DNA from: Pisolithus tinctorius
Taxonomy: Eukaryota > Basidiomycota > Agaricomycetes > Boletales > Pisolithaceae
Assembly: GCA_024663395.1 (NCBI GenBank)
Contig: JANFAH010000070.1
Span: 186,001 to 250,000, forward strand
Direction: 5' to 3'
Length of the DNA: 64,000 nucleotides
The position numbers and the translations under genes were made by a program. Shown one piece after another: positions 1 through 11,248 of the stretch; position 1 is the first letter of the stretch; every line of letters begins with the position of its first letter. Under the pieces are notes generated by a model. That model had not been told where the DNA came from. It worked only from the letters and a program-made list of their open reading frames with translations, and ran no database searches.

Positions 1-1
1 A

Positions 2-313
2 CGATATCCCATTGGTGAGAGGTTTAGACTATGGTTTTTCCGTTGGCACATTTTTTTCCAGGGATTCGGCGTGACTGCACGGTCAACAGTGGATACCCGA
101 AAACTAGATCCTACAGCAATCATCGCATTCCACCAAGCGTGAGTGCAATGATGGTATTTACTTTTCCCTTGCATCTTAGACGTGCTTTCTAGGGATGTTG
201 GAGAATATCTCCGAGACGAGGTCGCGCAAGTTTACCCCAGCAGTTTTGTGATAGCTGACAATCGACACAGGATACTCTCGTATGAAGTTGTATTCCGTCT
301 GTTGACATTCTAA
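2..313 (+). CDS. 3' end of an unidentified gene (partial, two exons)
   Basis: The frame is open from the window edge to 138. A 54-nt intron follows (139-192, donor GTGAGT, acceptor TTTCTAG), and the frame continues to a TAA at 311-313. The spliced fragment encodes about 85 residues with an aromatic-rich start (LWFFRWHIFFQGFGV) and a C-terminus ending VVFRLLTF. I do not recognise the family. The support is a clean canonical intron whose removal keeps one frame open across the whole stretch. The 5' part lies outside the window, so function cannot be inferred. Confidence 0.45.
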
Positions 314-658
314 AATACAGTGCGTATCAGAATAATCCCAAAGGGTCACCTTGGCCGACTCCTGTGCACTAGGTTAGCCCTCAGTTGGAAAACAAGGCAC
401 ACTGGTGATATGGGCTGCCAGTCTCGCTCCAACTCCTGTTGTTGGCGAAACTTTCATTGCAGTTATCCCAACCCATATGCAAACGATAAACGGGGGTGTC
501 AAGAAAATGCGTGGAAATTGTCGACAAGCAAATTCCATGAATAAAAGTACTCAGAACTTGACATTAATATAGCTAGTTGAAGATTATGTAATACATTGCC
601 ACACACCTAATAATGAAGCCTGCCAGCGGGGCGGCCATCATACACATATCCATCGAGG
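314..658. other. Intergenic, no gene seen
   Basis: About 345 bp between the partial first gene and SEC39. A 74-codon open frame at 320-544 has no intron signals or recognisable residues and is probably chance. The promoter and 5' UTR of the downstream gene are expected here, but I see no clear TATA box. Confidence 0.5.
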
Positions 659-3600
659 ATGTCCGCACACCAACCTCACGCCCGCTGGCAGAACGTAGGG
701 GACGACGAACTCACCGTGCACATCATCCGCGACATTCTTAACGCCATCGACGACGATTTCTGGGTAGCGGCCGCTTGTGCGGACAGGCTTGTGAATGACG
801 TCGATGTGCAACGGGAGCTCTTGGAACTCGGTTTGAGTCGTACGTCCTCTGCTGTCGACAGGGCCAAAACTTCTCTGGTTCAGGGTCCTGAGTCTGGGAC
901 TTTGTGTACGAAGGGTGCCCTCAACGCGTACTTTGAGCAGGTCCCTGGCGACGCTCAACTTTGCCAGCTCCGTGCCATCTTCCTGGACCGACTCGACAGA
1001 CTATCTTCGTTCGTGGAAATTTACAGGATTGTGCAGCCTCAATCGGAGGGACCTGACGACATCGACTCTGAATGGGAGGATGACCCTTGGGGCGATGATC
1101 CCGACGAAACACACAAACTCAACCTTTCTTCCGCTGCCAACTCGCATATCCCTCTATCGGAATTCCTGGTCATGGACATAGTGGACGTTGCCCGTTTCTT
1201 TGCGTCGCTGGAGCTTTACCCTGCAGTTTTCATTCTCATGACTCACCACTCATCTTCGTTATGGCCATTCCGTTTCGCTGTGCTGAACAGTATACCCACT
1301 CATGCTTTACCTTCGGAATATTCTGAGGTCTTGCCTGCCTATGACGTCGGTCAAGGCGCAGAACAAGCCCCTCGCTCACACAGTTGGAGAAGCGAAAGTG
1401 ATTGGGTGGAGTCTGAGGAAGTTAGGGCTGCTCTTACAGGTTCGCAGGCGCCCCCTCACGCAGGACACATTACTCGCGCGGTGCCGTCGCCTGTAGACGA
1501 CCCTCTGGATCCCCAGAAATTGACCGCATGGTATGCACGGCGTGCAGACGATGTCATCACCTCAACAGGTATGCTTGACGTAGCACTTGCTACGGTCCAG
1601 CATGGTGTTTCTTTGGGTGTGCCGGATCTAGACCAATTAGAAGAAGACCTTAGTCTCCTTGCGCGTTTGGTCTACGATGCTCCGCAGCCCAGCGGATCAA
1701 GCAACGCAGAAGATTGGACTCTCAGCCGCTGGAAGTCACTGGAACCCGCTCAAGTCGTCCAGGCTTATCTTGCATACTCAACCCAGGAAACAGTGGCAAG
1801 GGACATAATGCAGATTGTCATGCCGTACCTTTTCGTATTGGACGCTCGTGCAGAACGTGCTGGTCAGCCCGATTCCGATCTTACAACACACCTGCTCTAT
1901 GACTACGTCCTTAGTGCCCCCCTACCAATGGCCGCTGCAATCTTTGAGGCATCAAAACCTACACTACCTTTATCGCAGAGGATAATTCGCAACGACGAAG
2001 ATATGGCTAGGCTGGCTCTTGCTTGCCTCTACAGTAGCGATAGTCTCGACGCATGGCCTACTATGAGTTCTATATTTGAGTGCCTCCCTGCATGGGATAT
2101 CCAACCTGGTGCAGTGGACGAAGCCGACGAAGCGGATGCGACCATCGCCTCACTTGGGGCATTCGTCACACCATCCACGACAAGTTCCCGTTGCTCAGCC
2201 GCTGATTTACTTTTGTTCTTCAAGCCACTGCCCATTGTTTCTCTTTCACGTGCTTTGGACATTTTGGATGTCCATCTTATGTGTGGCGAGATACTCTCAC
2301 GGTGGAATGTACCTGCACCCCTCCGCTGGTTCCCTCAAAGTGCAGGTGATGTTGTTGAGCAGCGCGCAAGGGCCAATCGGATGGCGCGACGCACTGGAAG
2401 CTCCCACGGTGAGATGAAAAGTAAAGATGACTGGGAGTGGTTGCTGGATGATATGTACAAGCTACGTGAAACGAGCAAGGCTGGAATTAAAGGAGCTTTT
2501 GGTCTCATGTCCGAAGTGGATATTTCCTCGATATTCCTCAGTGGTCTGCTCAGCTCCGGCTGTGAGTCCTACCACCTTTCTGAGTCTGGATGCTGTTATT
2601 GACAGATTTTCTTAGTGTTTGATATTGCGCGTGAATTTTTGCATGAAAAGCCTAGCAAACTCTCTTTGCCGATTTCTGTCGTAGAGGACATTTGTCTCTC
2701 TGTTTCACGGGAGTTTTATGACAACGCAAGTTCCACAAACTTCAAGATCGGTGACATGAAATTAGCCTACGACTGGTGAGTCTCGAAGTTCGGGCTGAGG
2801 GTCTAGAGCTGAGGGTTGTGCTAGCCTCACCGTCTGGCAGCCATCAGAGCGCCTCTCTAGAGAGCGTGATTTCATCGAAGCTACTTCAAGGATCTCCTCC
2901 TACAATGTTTATTCGCGACCTGGTGTGAAGCTATCTCCCATCGAGATACGCCTTACCAAAGACCGTCTTTCCCTGATTTCGCGCATACTTTCCGGCACGG
3001 CTGATGCTTACAAGCACACGCAAGTCGTTCTCGATCTCCTTTACAAGCTAGGTTACAAAGGCGACGTGGTTGCCGAGGTCAAAACACTCGCCATGCTTTC
3101 TGATACCGCCCTTCAAGCAGAAGACTTTACACGGGCTTACGAGACGAGTCAGAAGATGATTGAAACGGTTTTAAGATTACGCGCGAAGGCTCCGGCTTCG
3201 TCAGACGATCCTGCCGTCCACGAGGCATGCGAAGTATGCTGGGTGGCATGTTATCAACTCGGCAGACATCCAGAATTCAAAGATATAGAGAAGAAGCTGG
3301 TGGTCTTAGGTCGCGCTCTTGAGCTTTGCCCGGAGGACAAGCTCGGTGATATTCTTACGTCATGGCGCCGACTCCGGAGGGAGGATTTGGACAGTCGTCG
3401 TGAATCCATTTCCAGTCGGTCGACTACACACCAGCGACGTCCCGTGGCAAGTCGGAAGCCTGTATCCTCTCTTCAAGCGAAACTCACAGACCTCCATCTA
3501 CCAATGGCGCCTCTCATCAATGCAGAAGATGCAGCTGCGCTGGCGGGCAGAGCCTTCAACCGCGTTACTTCCACTCTTCCGTTTACGGTGGGTGGACGAG

Positions 3601-3746
3601 CCCGCTCGAATGCGTCAGGGGACGACACAAGAGCAGGAATTAGTGATGGTAGTAGGCTTGGGCTCAACGGTGAAGATGTCTCGGCCCACGCCAGTCGTGT
3701 CCTTCAGAGGGGGATAGGTTGGCTGCTTGGGGCAGATGAGAGCTAA
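659..3746 (+). CDS. SEC39: Sec39/NBAS-like subunit of the Dsl1/NRZ ER tethering complex
   Basis: Three exons (659-2561, 2616-2775, 2825-3746) with introns of 54 and 49 nt encode about 994 aa. The summed exon length is an exact multiple of three. Sec39 proteins are alpha-solenoid subunits of the ER tether that captures Golgi-derived COPI vesicles and binds the Use1/Sec20 SNAREs. The family signal is strongest across exons 2-3: FDIAREFLHEKPSKLSLPIS, then RDFIEATSRISSYNV, PIEIRLTKDRL, KHTQVVLDLLYKLGYKGD and CWVACYQLGRHPEF, all of which resemble the NBAS Sec39 region. Splicing restores these blocks exactly; the acceptor at 2824 is needed to keep frame. The start is the first in-frame ATG after upstream stops. 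The C-terminal 150 residues are Ser/Arg-rich and probably disordered. Family identity is secure; the N-terminal half is less conserved. Confidence 0.85.
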
Positions 3747-4096
3747 TGCCAAAGTAGCTGTAGTACTGTGCTCCTTCGACGGTTTTGTTCATTTCAAAGA
3801 ACTTTTTGCATCCCGGACCGCACTGAAACTCGGACGAAGCGAGCACTAACAGAGTGGGAGAAGGAAGGGTATCAAGTGTGGCAAGTACACGCAGTAGGGT
3901 GATCGAATAAAGATAAGCCGGTAATTCTTTGGGATAAACTACAATATACTAGTCATAACAAAATATTCCGGAAGGGGTTGTCTCAGCTATAGTCAGGCGA
4001 AAACAACGTGACGAGTAAGGCAAATGATCACTCGAATAGATACGAAGCAAATTACGCGATAATATGGCTCCTAGGTCGGCTGAAAATGCCGAAGTT
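3747..4096. other. Convergent intergenic gap
   Basis: 350 bp between the converging SEC39 and Ser-rich genes. It should hold both 3' UTRs and polyadenylation signals. I see no coding signal. Confidence 0.5.
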
Positions 4097-6358
4097 TTAG
4101 TGGGATTCATCGTCTTTAAGCCACTGCAGGGGGACAACCCGCCGACAGACTTCACAGTACCCTTTGTCGTCTGCAGCACAAAGTTCCTCCACTTTGGCTT
4201 GCAGATTTCTGACCTGTTGCTGCAAATCTTGAACCTGCCGTTGCCATGCTCTATTAGCGGATAACATTTGTTCCTGAAGAGCCTTGACAACAGATGGGTT
4301 TTCTCCAGATACTCCCACACCATGAGGTGGTTCGTCATTACTCGGCCGGCTCGAAAGAGGAGTGAGTGGTGAAAGCACGGCTCCGGAATTGCTGGTAGGA
4401 CTAGTTGTGGCTGAGTCCAGAGACGTGTCTGCATCAGAGCCGCCGACATATTCCGCAAAATGGGAGCTAAACAGCGAAGATACTGGACGCAACTGGAGAG
4501 CCTGGAAGTCCAACGCAGTGGAAGGAGCACTCTGGGGTACATTTAAGGGTAGCGACAATGCCGAGTGTGGATTGTTGTCATGTGGCCGGGATTGTACATC
4601 TGGACCAAAATTCGGGATAGAAGTAAAATGGCTGGACGTGCCGATGTCAATGTTAAGAGGGGGCGGCAGCAGCTTACGGGCGGTGTGGACAGTTCGTTCG
4701 CATCCAGGATCTTGGTTTTCGTCCGGATGTAGTTCAGGGCTCCTGGATAGCGGCCCCTCTGGAAATTCCTCGGAGAGCTGGCCGCAGAGACTCTGCGGTA
4801 CGTATGTGTCACGGAGTGAAGGCACTGGCGGTGGAGAAGGCTGATCCCCTTCGCCACGGCCGCTGAATAATCGCAGAAAACCACTCTTTTTGTGCTTAAG
4901 AGCGCGACTCCCGGATATTCCGCTTGACGAGAAACCTGGGTCTCGCCGTTCGGAGTGGGACGTAGTCCCCACTACTGAGTGTAAAGCAGTTTTTGCTCGG
5001 GCACTAGCACTTATCGACCGTGCCCTCCGCCTGACCGAATTTGACATGCGGCCCAGATTGTTCGGATTATTAGGTATGGCGGTTAAGTCGCCTGGATGCG
5101 ACGAGGGGACATGTGACGTTGAATCCACCGCTTTCGAGTGCGCCGCCCCAGGATGAAGCGAAGCAGTGCGTGACTTCTCTCTCGCTCGGGCCTCCTCGAG
5201 GGAAATAAGGGCCACTGGAGGAGAGTGGTGATGAGCGATCCATCCAGGGCTCGCAGATCCGCGAAGTGGGGGATGAAGCGATAAAAACTTGGCGTCCCGA
5301 TCCAAGTATGCAGGATTAATGTCGTTTCCATGAAGGATAATAGACGGAGAGGATATTTCCTTTTTACGTAGACGCTGACTGTTCTGAGCGTCCTTGGATA
5401 TGGGGGAAACCTCTGACGAGTCCCTCGGTATCGCCGACGAGGTTGACTTGCTACTGATGGTGTCAGTCACTGTGGTAATCGAGTCGCTCCTTTTGAATTT
5501 GGATCGTTGGGAGGGGTTTGAGGAATAGGGAGCGATTAAGTTAGGGTTGGCATAAGGGTGCACGAAATCTTCACGGGGTAAGCACTCTTGAGATGAACGA
5601 GAGGAGCTGCGACTATAGGCGGAGATTGCATCCGTGGAGTGGGAGACTTCAGAGCCATGATGGGTGGATGATGTTCCCCCGTGGCCTCGTGTAGTGCATG
5701 ACGACCCGTCCTCCGTGCTAGAGTGGTAACTGGAAAGCGAGCCAGTTCCCTCGCCGTAGGGCTCAGTGTTGTGGGGGAGGGAAGGGGAGGGTATAGGTAT
5801 TAATGGAAGTGTGCTTGATACCGGCATGTGGCCCGAGCCGTGGCTGAGTGAGCAGCAGTGCGTTAGAAGACCTGCACGGAGGGCCGAGAAGAAGACTAAC
5901 CGCAATATTGCGCGATGTGGGCTACCGCCTGAGGAAAATTCCAGCGACGGTTTTGGACTCTCTTGTGAGTAGCCTGATTCCACACTTTGTCTACTTATGA
6001 GGGGAGACGCCCGAGCTAGAGTGCGCACAAGGCCGTCTGCCGTAGTGGACTTCCCCTTCGCCTTTGCGGTCAGTCTTGCCAGTGTATAGGTAGACTCTTC
6101 CCTTTCTTCAGTGTCGCTTGTTTCCCAGGGAGCACGAGAATGAAATCGAATTGTTGGGCCTCGTACACTGATTCTGCAGGTGGAATCGATGTCCTCTACG
6201 TCTGAATCGATGTCGCCCTCCGAGCCTAGGGAGCTGCTGGCAGAGGCGGCGTCGTCAGGACCGAGTCGACTGTGGTGACCGGGATAAAATATTTGTTCGC
6301 AAGGATCGGCTTCGTCAAAAGGACCACGACTGTGATCGAGACCGACATGCCTCGACAT
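4097..6358 (-). CDS. Ser-rich unknown protein with C-terminal coiled coil and CxxC motif
   Basis: One long frame on the minus strand, 753 codons from the first true ATG (6356-6358). It probably contains one spliced intron of 57 nt (5844-5900) that happens to be in frame, leaving about 734 aa. I do not recognise the family. The body is low-complexity Ser/Pro/His-rich with short basic patches (for example SVRRRARSIS and ALKHKKSGFLRLFSGRG), suggesting a phosphorylated, largely disordered protein. The last 70 residues form a Gln/Leu heptad-like coiled coil (EQMLSANRAWQRQVQDLQQ) followed by CEVCRRVVPLQWL, which could be half a zinc-binding site. Signalling or scaffolding is possible, but nothing in the sequence proves a role. 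It is divergent from CGR1, 318 bp away. Confidence 0.6.
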   Translation of the reverse strand: MSRHVGLDHSRGPFDEADPCEQIFYPGHHSRLGPDDAASASSSLGSEGDIDSDVEDIDSTCRISVRGPTIRFHSRAPWETSDTEEREESTYTLARLTAKAKGKSTTADGLVRTLARASPLISRQSVESGYSQESPKPSLEFSSGGSPHRAILRLVFFSALRAGLLTHCCSLSHGSGHMPVSSTLPLIPIPSPSLPHNTEPYGEGTGSLSSYHSSTEDGSSCTTRGHGGTSSTHHGSEVSHSTDAISAYSRSSSRSSQECLPREDFVHPYANPNLIAPYSSNPSQRSKFKRSDSITTVTDTISSKSTSSAIPRDSSEVSPISKDAQNSQRLRKKEISSPSIILHGNDINPAYLDRDAKFLSLHPPLRGSASPGWIAHHHSPPVALISLEEARAREKSRTASLHPGAAHSKAVDSTSHVPSSHPGDLTAIPNNPNNLGRMSNSVRRRARSISASARAKTALHSVVGTTSHSERRDPGFSSSGISGSRALKHKKSGFLRLFSGRGEGDQPSPPPVPSLRDTYVPQSLCGQLSEEFPEGPLSRSPELHPDENQDPGCERTVHTARKLLPPPLNIDIGTSSHFTSIPNFGPDVQSRPHDNNPHSALSLPLNVPQSAPSTALDFQALQLRPVSSLFSSHFAEYVGGSDADTSLDSATTSPTSNSGAVLSPLTPLSSRPSNDEPPHGVGVSGENPSVVKALQEQMLSANRAWQRQVQDLQQQVRNLQAKVEELCAADDKGYCEVCRRVVPLQWLKDDESH
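5844..5900 (-). other. Probable 57-nt in-frame intron inside the Ser-rich gene
   Basis: On the minus strand the segment starts GTTAGTC, has a CTAAC branch site about 20 nt before the end and a pyrimidine-rich stretch ending CACTCAG. Its length is divisible by three with no stop, so the open frame reads straight through it. Its translation (LVFFSALRAGLLTHCCSLS) is hydrophobic and Cys-containing, unlike the surrounding Ser/Pro-rich protein. Confidence 0.6.
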
Positions 6359-6676
6359 GGTGGCTGGCAGACGGGGCGGGCAGATCCCGAGCACTCACGA
6401 AGGGGAGGGGACGGGAGGGAACGGAAATATTTGGATGTCTGCTGTCGGTCTTACACTTTTTCCCATCCTTACCCTTCCTTGTCATGAGCTAGTTCCTTTA
6501 TCTCTGAGATATCATTACGACTTGATCTGATTCGAGAAGATACACGACTCGCAGTTCGTAGGGACATATCCTCGTGACGTTAGCAATAAATACCATGTGT
6601 AGTACTCGAGTGTGCCTTGGCCATACACACTCGACATCATCGAACCGCCGGCTTGTTCGCATCAACTAAACAACGC
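6359..6676. other. Divergent intergenic region
   Basis: 318 bp between the divergent start codons of the Ser-rich gene and CGR1. It presumably contains both promoters. No recognisable regulatory motif stands out. Confidence 0.5.
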
Positions 6677-7201
6677 ATGGCAGACCAACAAGCGGAAAAC
6701 AATGTCATCCCCTTGGGGTCCTCATCAAACGGCAGAGCCTCAGGAAAGCAATGGAAGCCATTGAAAAAAGCCACTATGTAAGCGAATTACTTTCCTTGTT
6801 ATTACCCCATTGATGCACGGCACTGGTTCTCCACCAGTCGGTCACAATGCTCCAAGGGTCAAAAGACAAAATGGGAGGAGCGAATGGAAAGGAATAAGAG
6901 GGAGAAGGCTATCAAAAAGCTAGAAAATGAGCTCAAGGAAGAAAGGCGGGCTGAACTGCAAAGGTCAGTGGTAGCACTAGGTTGAGATGCCCGAGGGACT
7001 CAGTTTCAGCGTAGACGGCGAGAGATCACCACGGAACGTAAAAAAGCAGCGGAAGAACGTCGCAGATTGGAAGAAGAAAAGGCAAAGGTAAGCCCTCTTT
7101 CCTCAATCTTCCGCCTTAGTTTTCACCGCTCCTAGATGAGTGCCCGAAAAGCGGCCAGACTTCGTCGGAAAGCAGGGCGGTCGAAGAAAGTCAAGGGTTG
7201 A
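6677..7201 (+). CDS. CGR1: rRNA-processing protein CGR1-like
   Basis: Four short exons (about 6677-6777, 6838-6963, 7014-7087, 7136-7201) encode a small highly basic protein of roughly 120 aa. The first part (MADQQAENNVIPLGSSSNGR) leads into KQWKPLKKATIRSQCSKGQK, then KTKWEERMERNKREKAIKKL and a long Glu/Arg/Lys helix ending KMSARKAARLRRKAGRSKK before TGA. This charged-helix architecture (W-E-x-R-M-E followed by REKAIKKLENELKEERR) fits CGR1, a nucleolar protein needed for 60S rRNA processing. The junction of exons 2 and 3 is ambiguous: GTCAGT at 6964 with an acceptor at 7013 keeps frame, and a phase-0 donor a few bases later with the acceptor at 7009 would also work. It converges with VPS18 (108 bp apart). 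Confidence 0.75.
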
Positions 7202-7308
7202 TTCTCTTCCAATGTACTGTGCTACTGTAATCTACGCAGGTTATTCTGTATGCAATCCATGCCGATACTCACCATACTTGCGTCGATATTCGATGATCAA
7301 AAGGCTAT

Positions 7309-10300
7309 TTACAATACCCACGTCGTGTCCATCTCTCCAGGGTCAACAAACGGCCTGTCCAATCCAGCCACGACACTCTCACACACGGGGCAACTGCTCG
7401 CGAGTATGTCGTCCAATTCAGCACGTAACCTTTCAGTTCGCTTCTCAGCATCCTTGTCGGATCCAGACTTCTTTCCTCCCGCAAGACCCATGCCAGGTAT
7501 CCATCCAACCGGAGCCGTAGCTACAGCCGCAAGCGCATCAGGGATAATGAGGTCTCGTAACTTGTCCCCTGCAGATAGTATGTTGCGTCCGAGGGGGGCT
7601 ACTGCTTTTGTACCGTTCTGGAGAGCAGGGCCCACGAAATTGGTTGATAGCAGCGTACGTTGCCGTACAGGTTGTCTCACTTGTTCATCAACGGTTCCTG
7701 TTGTGGAACGCTCGGTTGCGCCTGTCTGACTTTCTTTGACTAGTTCCGTTTGTAGTGCGAGAACACGCCTTAGAGCGTGAGTAGGTAGACACTCCCTAGC
7801 CTGCGTTAAAATAGTGCCGTTAGTGGCGCTGTTTCTCGGGTAATGTCGCACCAGCCAGCTCACCAAACCAATCAAGCAATCCGTGTGGAAAGTGTGCTGG
7901 CAAGGAAAAACATAAAATTGTCTGGTCAACAACAGCTGCGCGCAGACAGAACACGCTTCCTCGGCGGCGATGGTGACAAACCGGCCGCGCAACTCGGCTA
8001 TATCTTCCTTGATAGATTCTGCCGTGCGCGTTGCTTCGTCCATTTCCCTCTTTAGTTCGTCGATGTGAGCCGAGTAACCTTCCAAAGCATGGGCGATCTC
8101 TTCTTTGAAGTCGTCGATGACAACGAAATCAGGGAAAAAGGGCAAGATATCCTCTATCTTCAACAAGTCCGTGTCTTCCAAGAAGCGCATAGCCCTGTAC
8201 AAACAACGTCACCGTTTACAATTCACCTTAATTAATGGCAGGACTTACGACTTAATATCTTTCTTATCCTGTACGACGTACCGCGCGATTTTCAACCACA
8301 ACTTCTTGCGCAGTGGAAGGTCACTTTCCGGCATGTCGGCGTTGACCTTGGCCAACTCTAGGTCGCCTTTCTGAAGTGCGAGATCCACACTGTTCTCGTA
8401 AAGCTCCATCTTCGCGTAGATGTGTACACAGGCTTGGATGCGGCCTGCCCCTTTGCATAACCGCAGAGCATAGTCCAAGTCATAATATGGCTTTCCCGTC
8501 AACGGGTCACAAGGAGCCGTAGTCAGGAATCGAAGAAGTGGACCGTCATCGCTGGGAGCGGGGGAGAGTATTGCATGGAAGGTTACCAGAAGGTTGTGAA
8601 TGATGGAGGAAGTGTTCGATTGTTGGAATACGACATGGTTAAGGTATCTGACAGCCTGATTCGACGACAACGCATCCCTTGGGGCGTGCTGCAGCTGCAG
8701 GAGGGAGGGTATAAGTCGCAGGGGGTCAAGAGCTGGTTGCCGAAGCCAAGCATCCACCATTTCCTTAGGTGCGTGTCTCGTGAGAACAGTACCGAATCGA
8801 TAGTACAACTCGAGGTCTGACTGCCATTGGTAATTACACTTGCTGGTTAACGCAACCGTGAAACTCACCTGACGGTTGAGAGCATCAATTGCCTTCGACC
8901 ATTCCTCCTCGAGTACCCAATGCTGGATGACGTACTCATGGTCACCAACGATCGTTGCGAAGAAGAGTAACATATCTGTTCGTCCATGACCTTGGATTAG
9001 CTCGTATACAGTATCGCGGTCAAGGTTTGCCTATGCATGAGTTAACATGAGCCGGGTGAATGACGAGATGCATCAGCTCACTTTGTATGCTTCGAAGAAG
9101 TGCCGTAGGTCTTCTTCAAGGATAATCCGTTCCGTTTCCACATTTTGCACGTCGCTAGTTGCTGTCTCCGCTGCACAAAAGTCATCGAGCTCGTCGCACT
9201 TGCTAAGATAGAACTCGACAAGCCACGTTGCTAGCATCATCCGCTGGGTTAAGTCCTGAGAGGGCATTAGCAGGCCTTGCGACATAACTACCAAGAGGGC
9301 ACGCACCGTCTTTTTTGTTCGCTCCAGTCGCGAAATGAGATATGAACGCAGGGCATCACGTTCGCCAGCGTCCAAAAATCTGAGCACGACCTCTTCAAAG
9401 GGGACTGAACATTGTGCGTAGTATTGCGCTGCCTGGAAAAATCGCCCTTCGTCGAAGAAAGTTCTCGCCTGTGCAGAAAGCACTTGATCCCGTTGTAAGG
9501 CAGTCTGGTAGAAGTAGATAAGGTTGTATCTCCTTGTGTAGTCTCTTACTAACCTGAACATATTGAAGCGCAACGTCAAACTTTTGCTGTCCTAAAAATA
9601 TTTGCCAGATGTCTCGGCTCTCATTTCTGACTATAAGTTCGAATATGGATTGGTCTGTATAAACCCAGTATGTCTTTCGCACCGGATCTGCGGCTATTCC
9701 TCGGACCACTTCATTTGGTCTCTGCGAAACCATCAGATCAAGACAACAGGGCAAGGTGGCTACCTTACCAGAGGCACAGTGTCTTCGTAGTTCTGCTTGC
9801 CATTAAGCGTGCATATACCCGTGAGACGGTCTTTGTATAGTAAGACCAGGTGGAATTCTGTGAGTGCAATCGATAACGGCACTTGCGGTGGGGGTGGTGA
9901 TGCTGTCGACGTCGAATGTTGCGACAACGATGGATAAGGGAACAACTGCGTAGAATCGATGTGATCGTCAACGTGCTGTTCGAAATTAAGTGTGCCATAA
10001 TATATTCCTGGGGCTAGATGGGTAGTCATGAGCATATGATGGACACCATTTGATGCCCCTCACCAGTCAGCCATGCAAGGGACTTGGGCAAGGAGAACGC
10101 TCGGTCGCTTGGCCTAAAAAAGTGCAGTTCCGAATAGATTAAATTTCCAGGCAACTCGGAAATCTCTTTTCTTTGTGAGCACAAAAACCTGGGACAATCT
10201 GATATAACTCACTGGGTACGGTTTCTTTGTATGCGGAGAACAAGGCTAAGAACATGCGCCCACTTTCTTCTGGACGTCGGTCTGGGGAACCAACAAATTG

Positions 10301-11145
10301 GTATATCCGCGTAGGAGTCGTTACGATGATTAAGGCAGTTTTTGGATCTGGTGGTGGGAACACGTCAAGCCTAATCCCAGTTATTGGAGTTTTCTCGGGC
10401 AATGTGAAAAGTAAATGTAAGTAACGTTCTTGAGATTTGAAGAAGTCCTCCGCTGCATCGAGGACAGCTTCATATATCCCGCCGTTCCGAGCACCAACTA
10501 ATAATTCCCTCGTCGACGTGGAATGAGGGGAAGAGAGGAGTGCGGGCTCGTTCCAAGCGATGCTCTCGATAACCATCTTGAAGGACTTGAGCTGTTTAGG
10601 CTTCCTCCACCCACGAAAAAGGTACCAATTCTCTCCCTGGTGTGATGTAATGACGAGATGTCTACCGGAGGGATCCAGGAATATCTTGTACAGTGACATC
10701 TCCGTCGGCTTACGGGGAATGGGTATCTGAAGAATCTGTTCCGGGTGGGCAAGTTCGATGAGTACTATGACGTTGGAAGCAAGACCCATAGCCATTTTAT
10801 CCGACGATACGGCAAGGGAAACTAGCGGTGCAGGGAGTGTGTACTGGACTGGACAGAGGTCGAATATCGGCTGGCCGGCGGACTCGGAGTTAGGGAAGTG
10901 ACCGTCGTCCTGCAGTCATTCAGTGGCAAGTAACGAGACTGTACAACGACGCTCACCGCGCTCCCTAGACCGTGTGCCTCGACGAGGGCGTCGTCATCAG
11001 AGGGGGAAAGCTCGAAGCCTTCGTAATGGACTTGGGGCAACTTTGCATGCGAGAATCCGGTCGCTGGCGCGACGTGCTCGACAACTGCGACATTGACACT
11101 GAGCGCGACACGACGAAACAAGACTTACTTACATTCGTCGAACAT
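7309..11145 (-). CDS. VPS18: Vps18/Pep3-like HOPS/CORVET core subunit
   Basis: A multi-exon minus-strand gene. Exon 1 is only 13 nt (11133-11145, MFDE), followed by exon 2 (10957-11084) and exon 3 from 10909; more exons run to TAA at 7309-7311. Vps18 is a core subunit of the CORVET and HOPS tethers that drive endosome and vacuole fusion. The N-terminal Pep3/Vps18 beta-propeller region contains ELPGNLIYSELHFFRPSD and SLAWLTAPGIYYGTLNF. The helical region contains RDIWQIFLGQQKFDVALQY and QRDQVLSAQARTFFDEGRFF, close to family consensus. The C-terminus is a RING-H2: CSVC, then CQHTFHTDC, then a long insertion, then CPVCES and DRPFV. Intron phases restore every block. It is divergent from the SHB17-like gene with only 103 bp between start codons. 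Confidence 0.92.
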
Positions 11146-11248
11146 GGTCAAAGGTAAGTAGATGACCTGACCATTATGTAATGAAGTGGCTGGTACTTTT
11201 ATGACCGATGACGTTTTACTCCTGGCTCGCACTATCAAACAGTCCGAA
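11146..11248. promoter_or_regulatory. Compact divergent promoter, VPS18 / SHB17-like
   Basis: 103 bp separate the two divergent ATGs. Any core promoter elements and both 5' leaders must lie here or overlap coding sequence. This is inferred from layout only; no specific factor site was recognised. Confidence 0.4.

Noticed and set aside
638..958. 106-codon minus-strand frame over the SEC39 start
   Set aside because: It mirrors the real coding strand, lacks any motif and starts without support.
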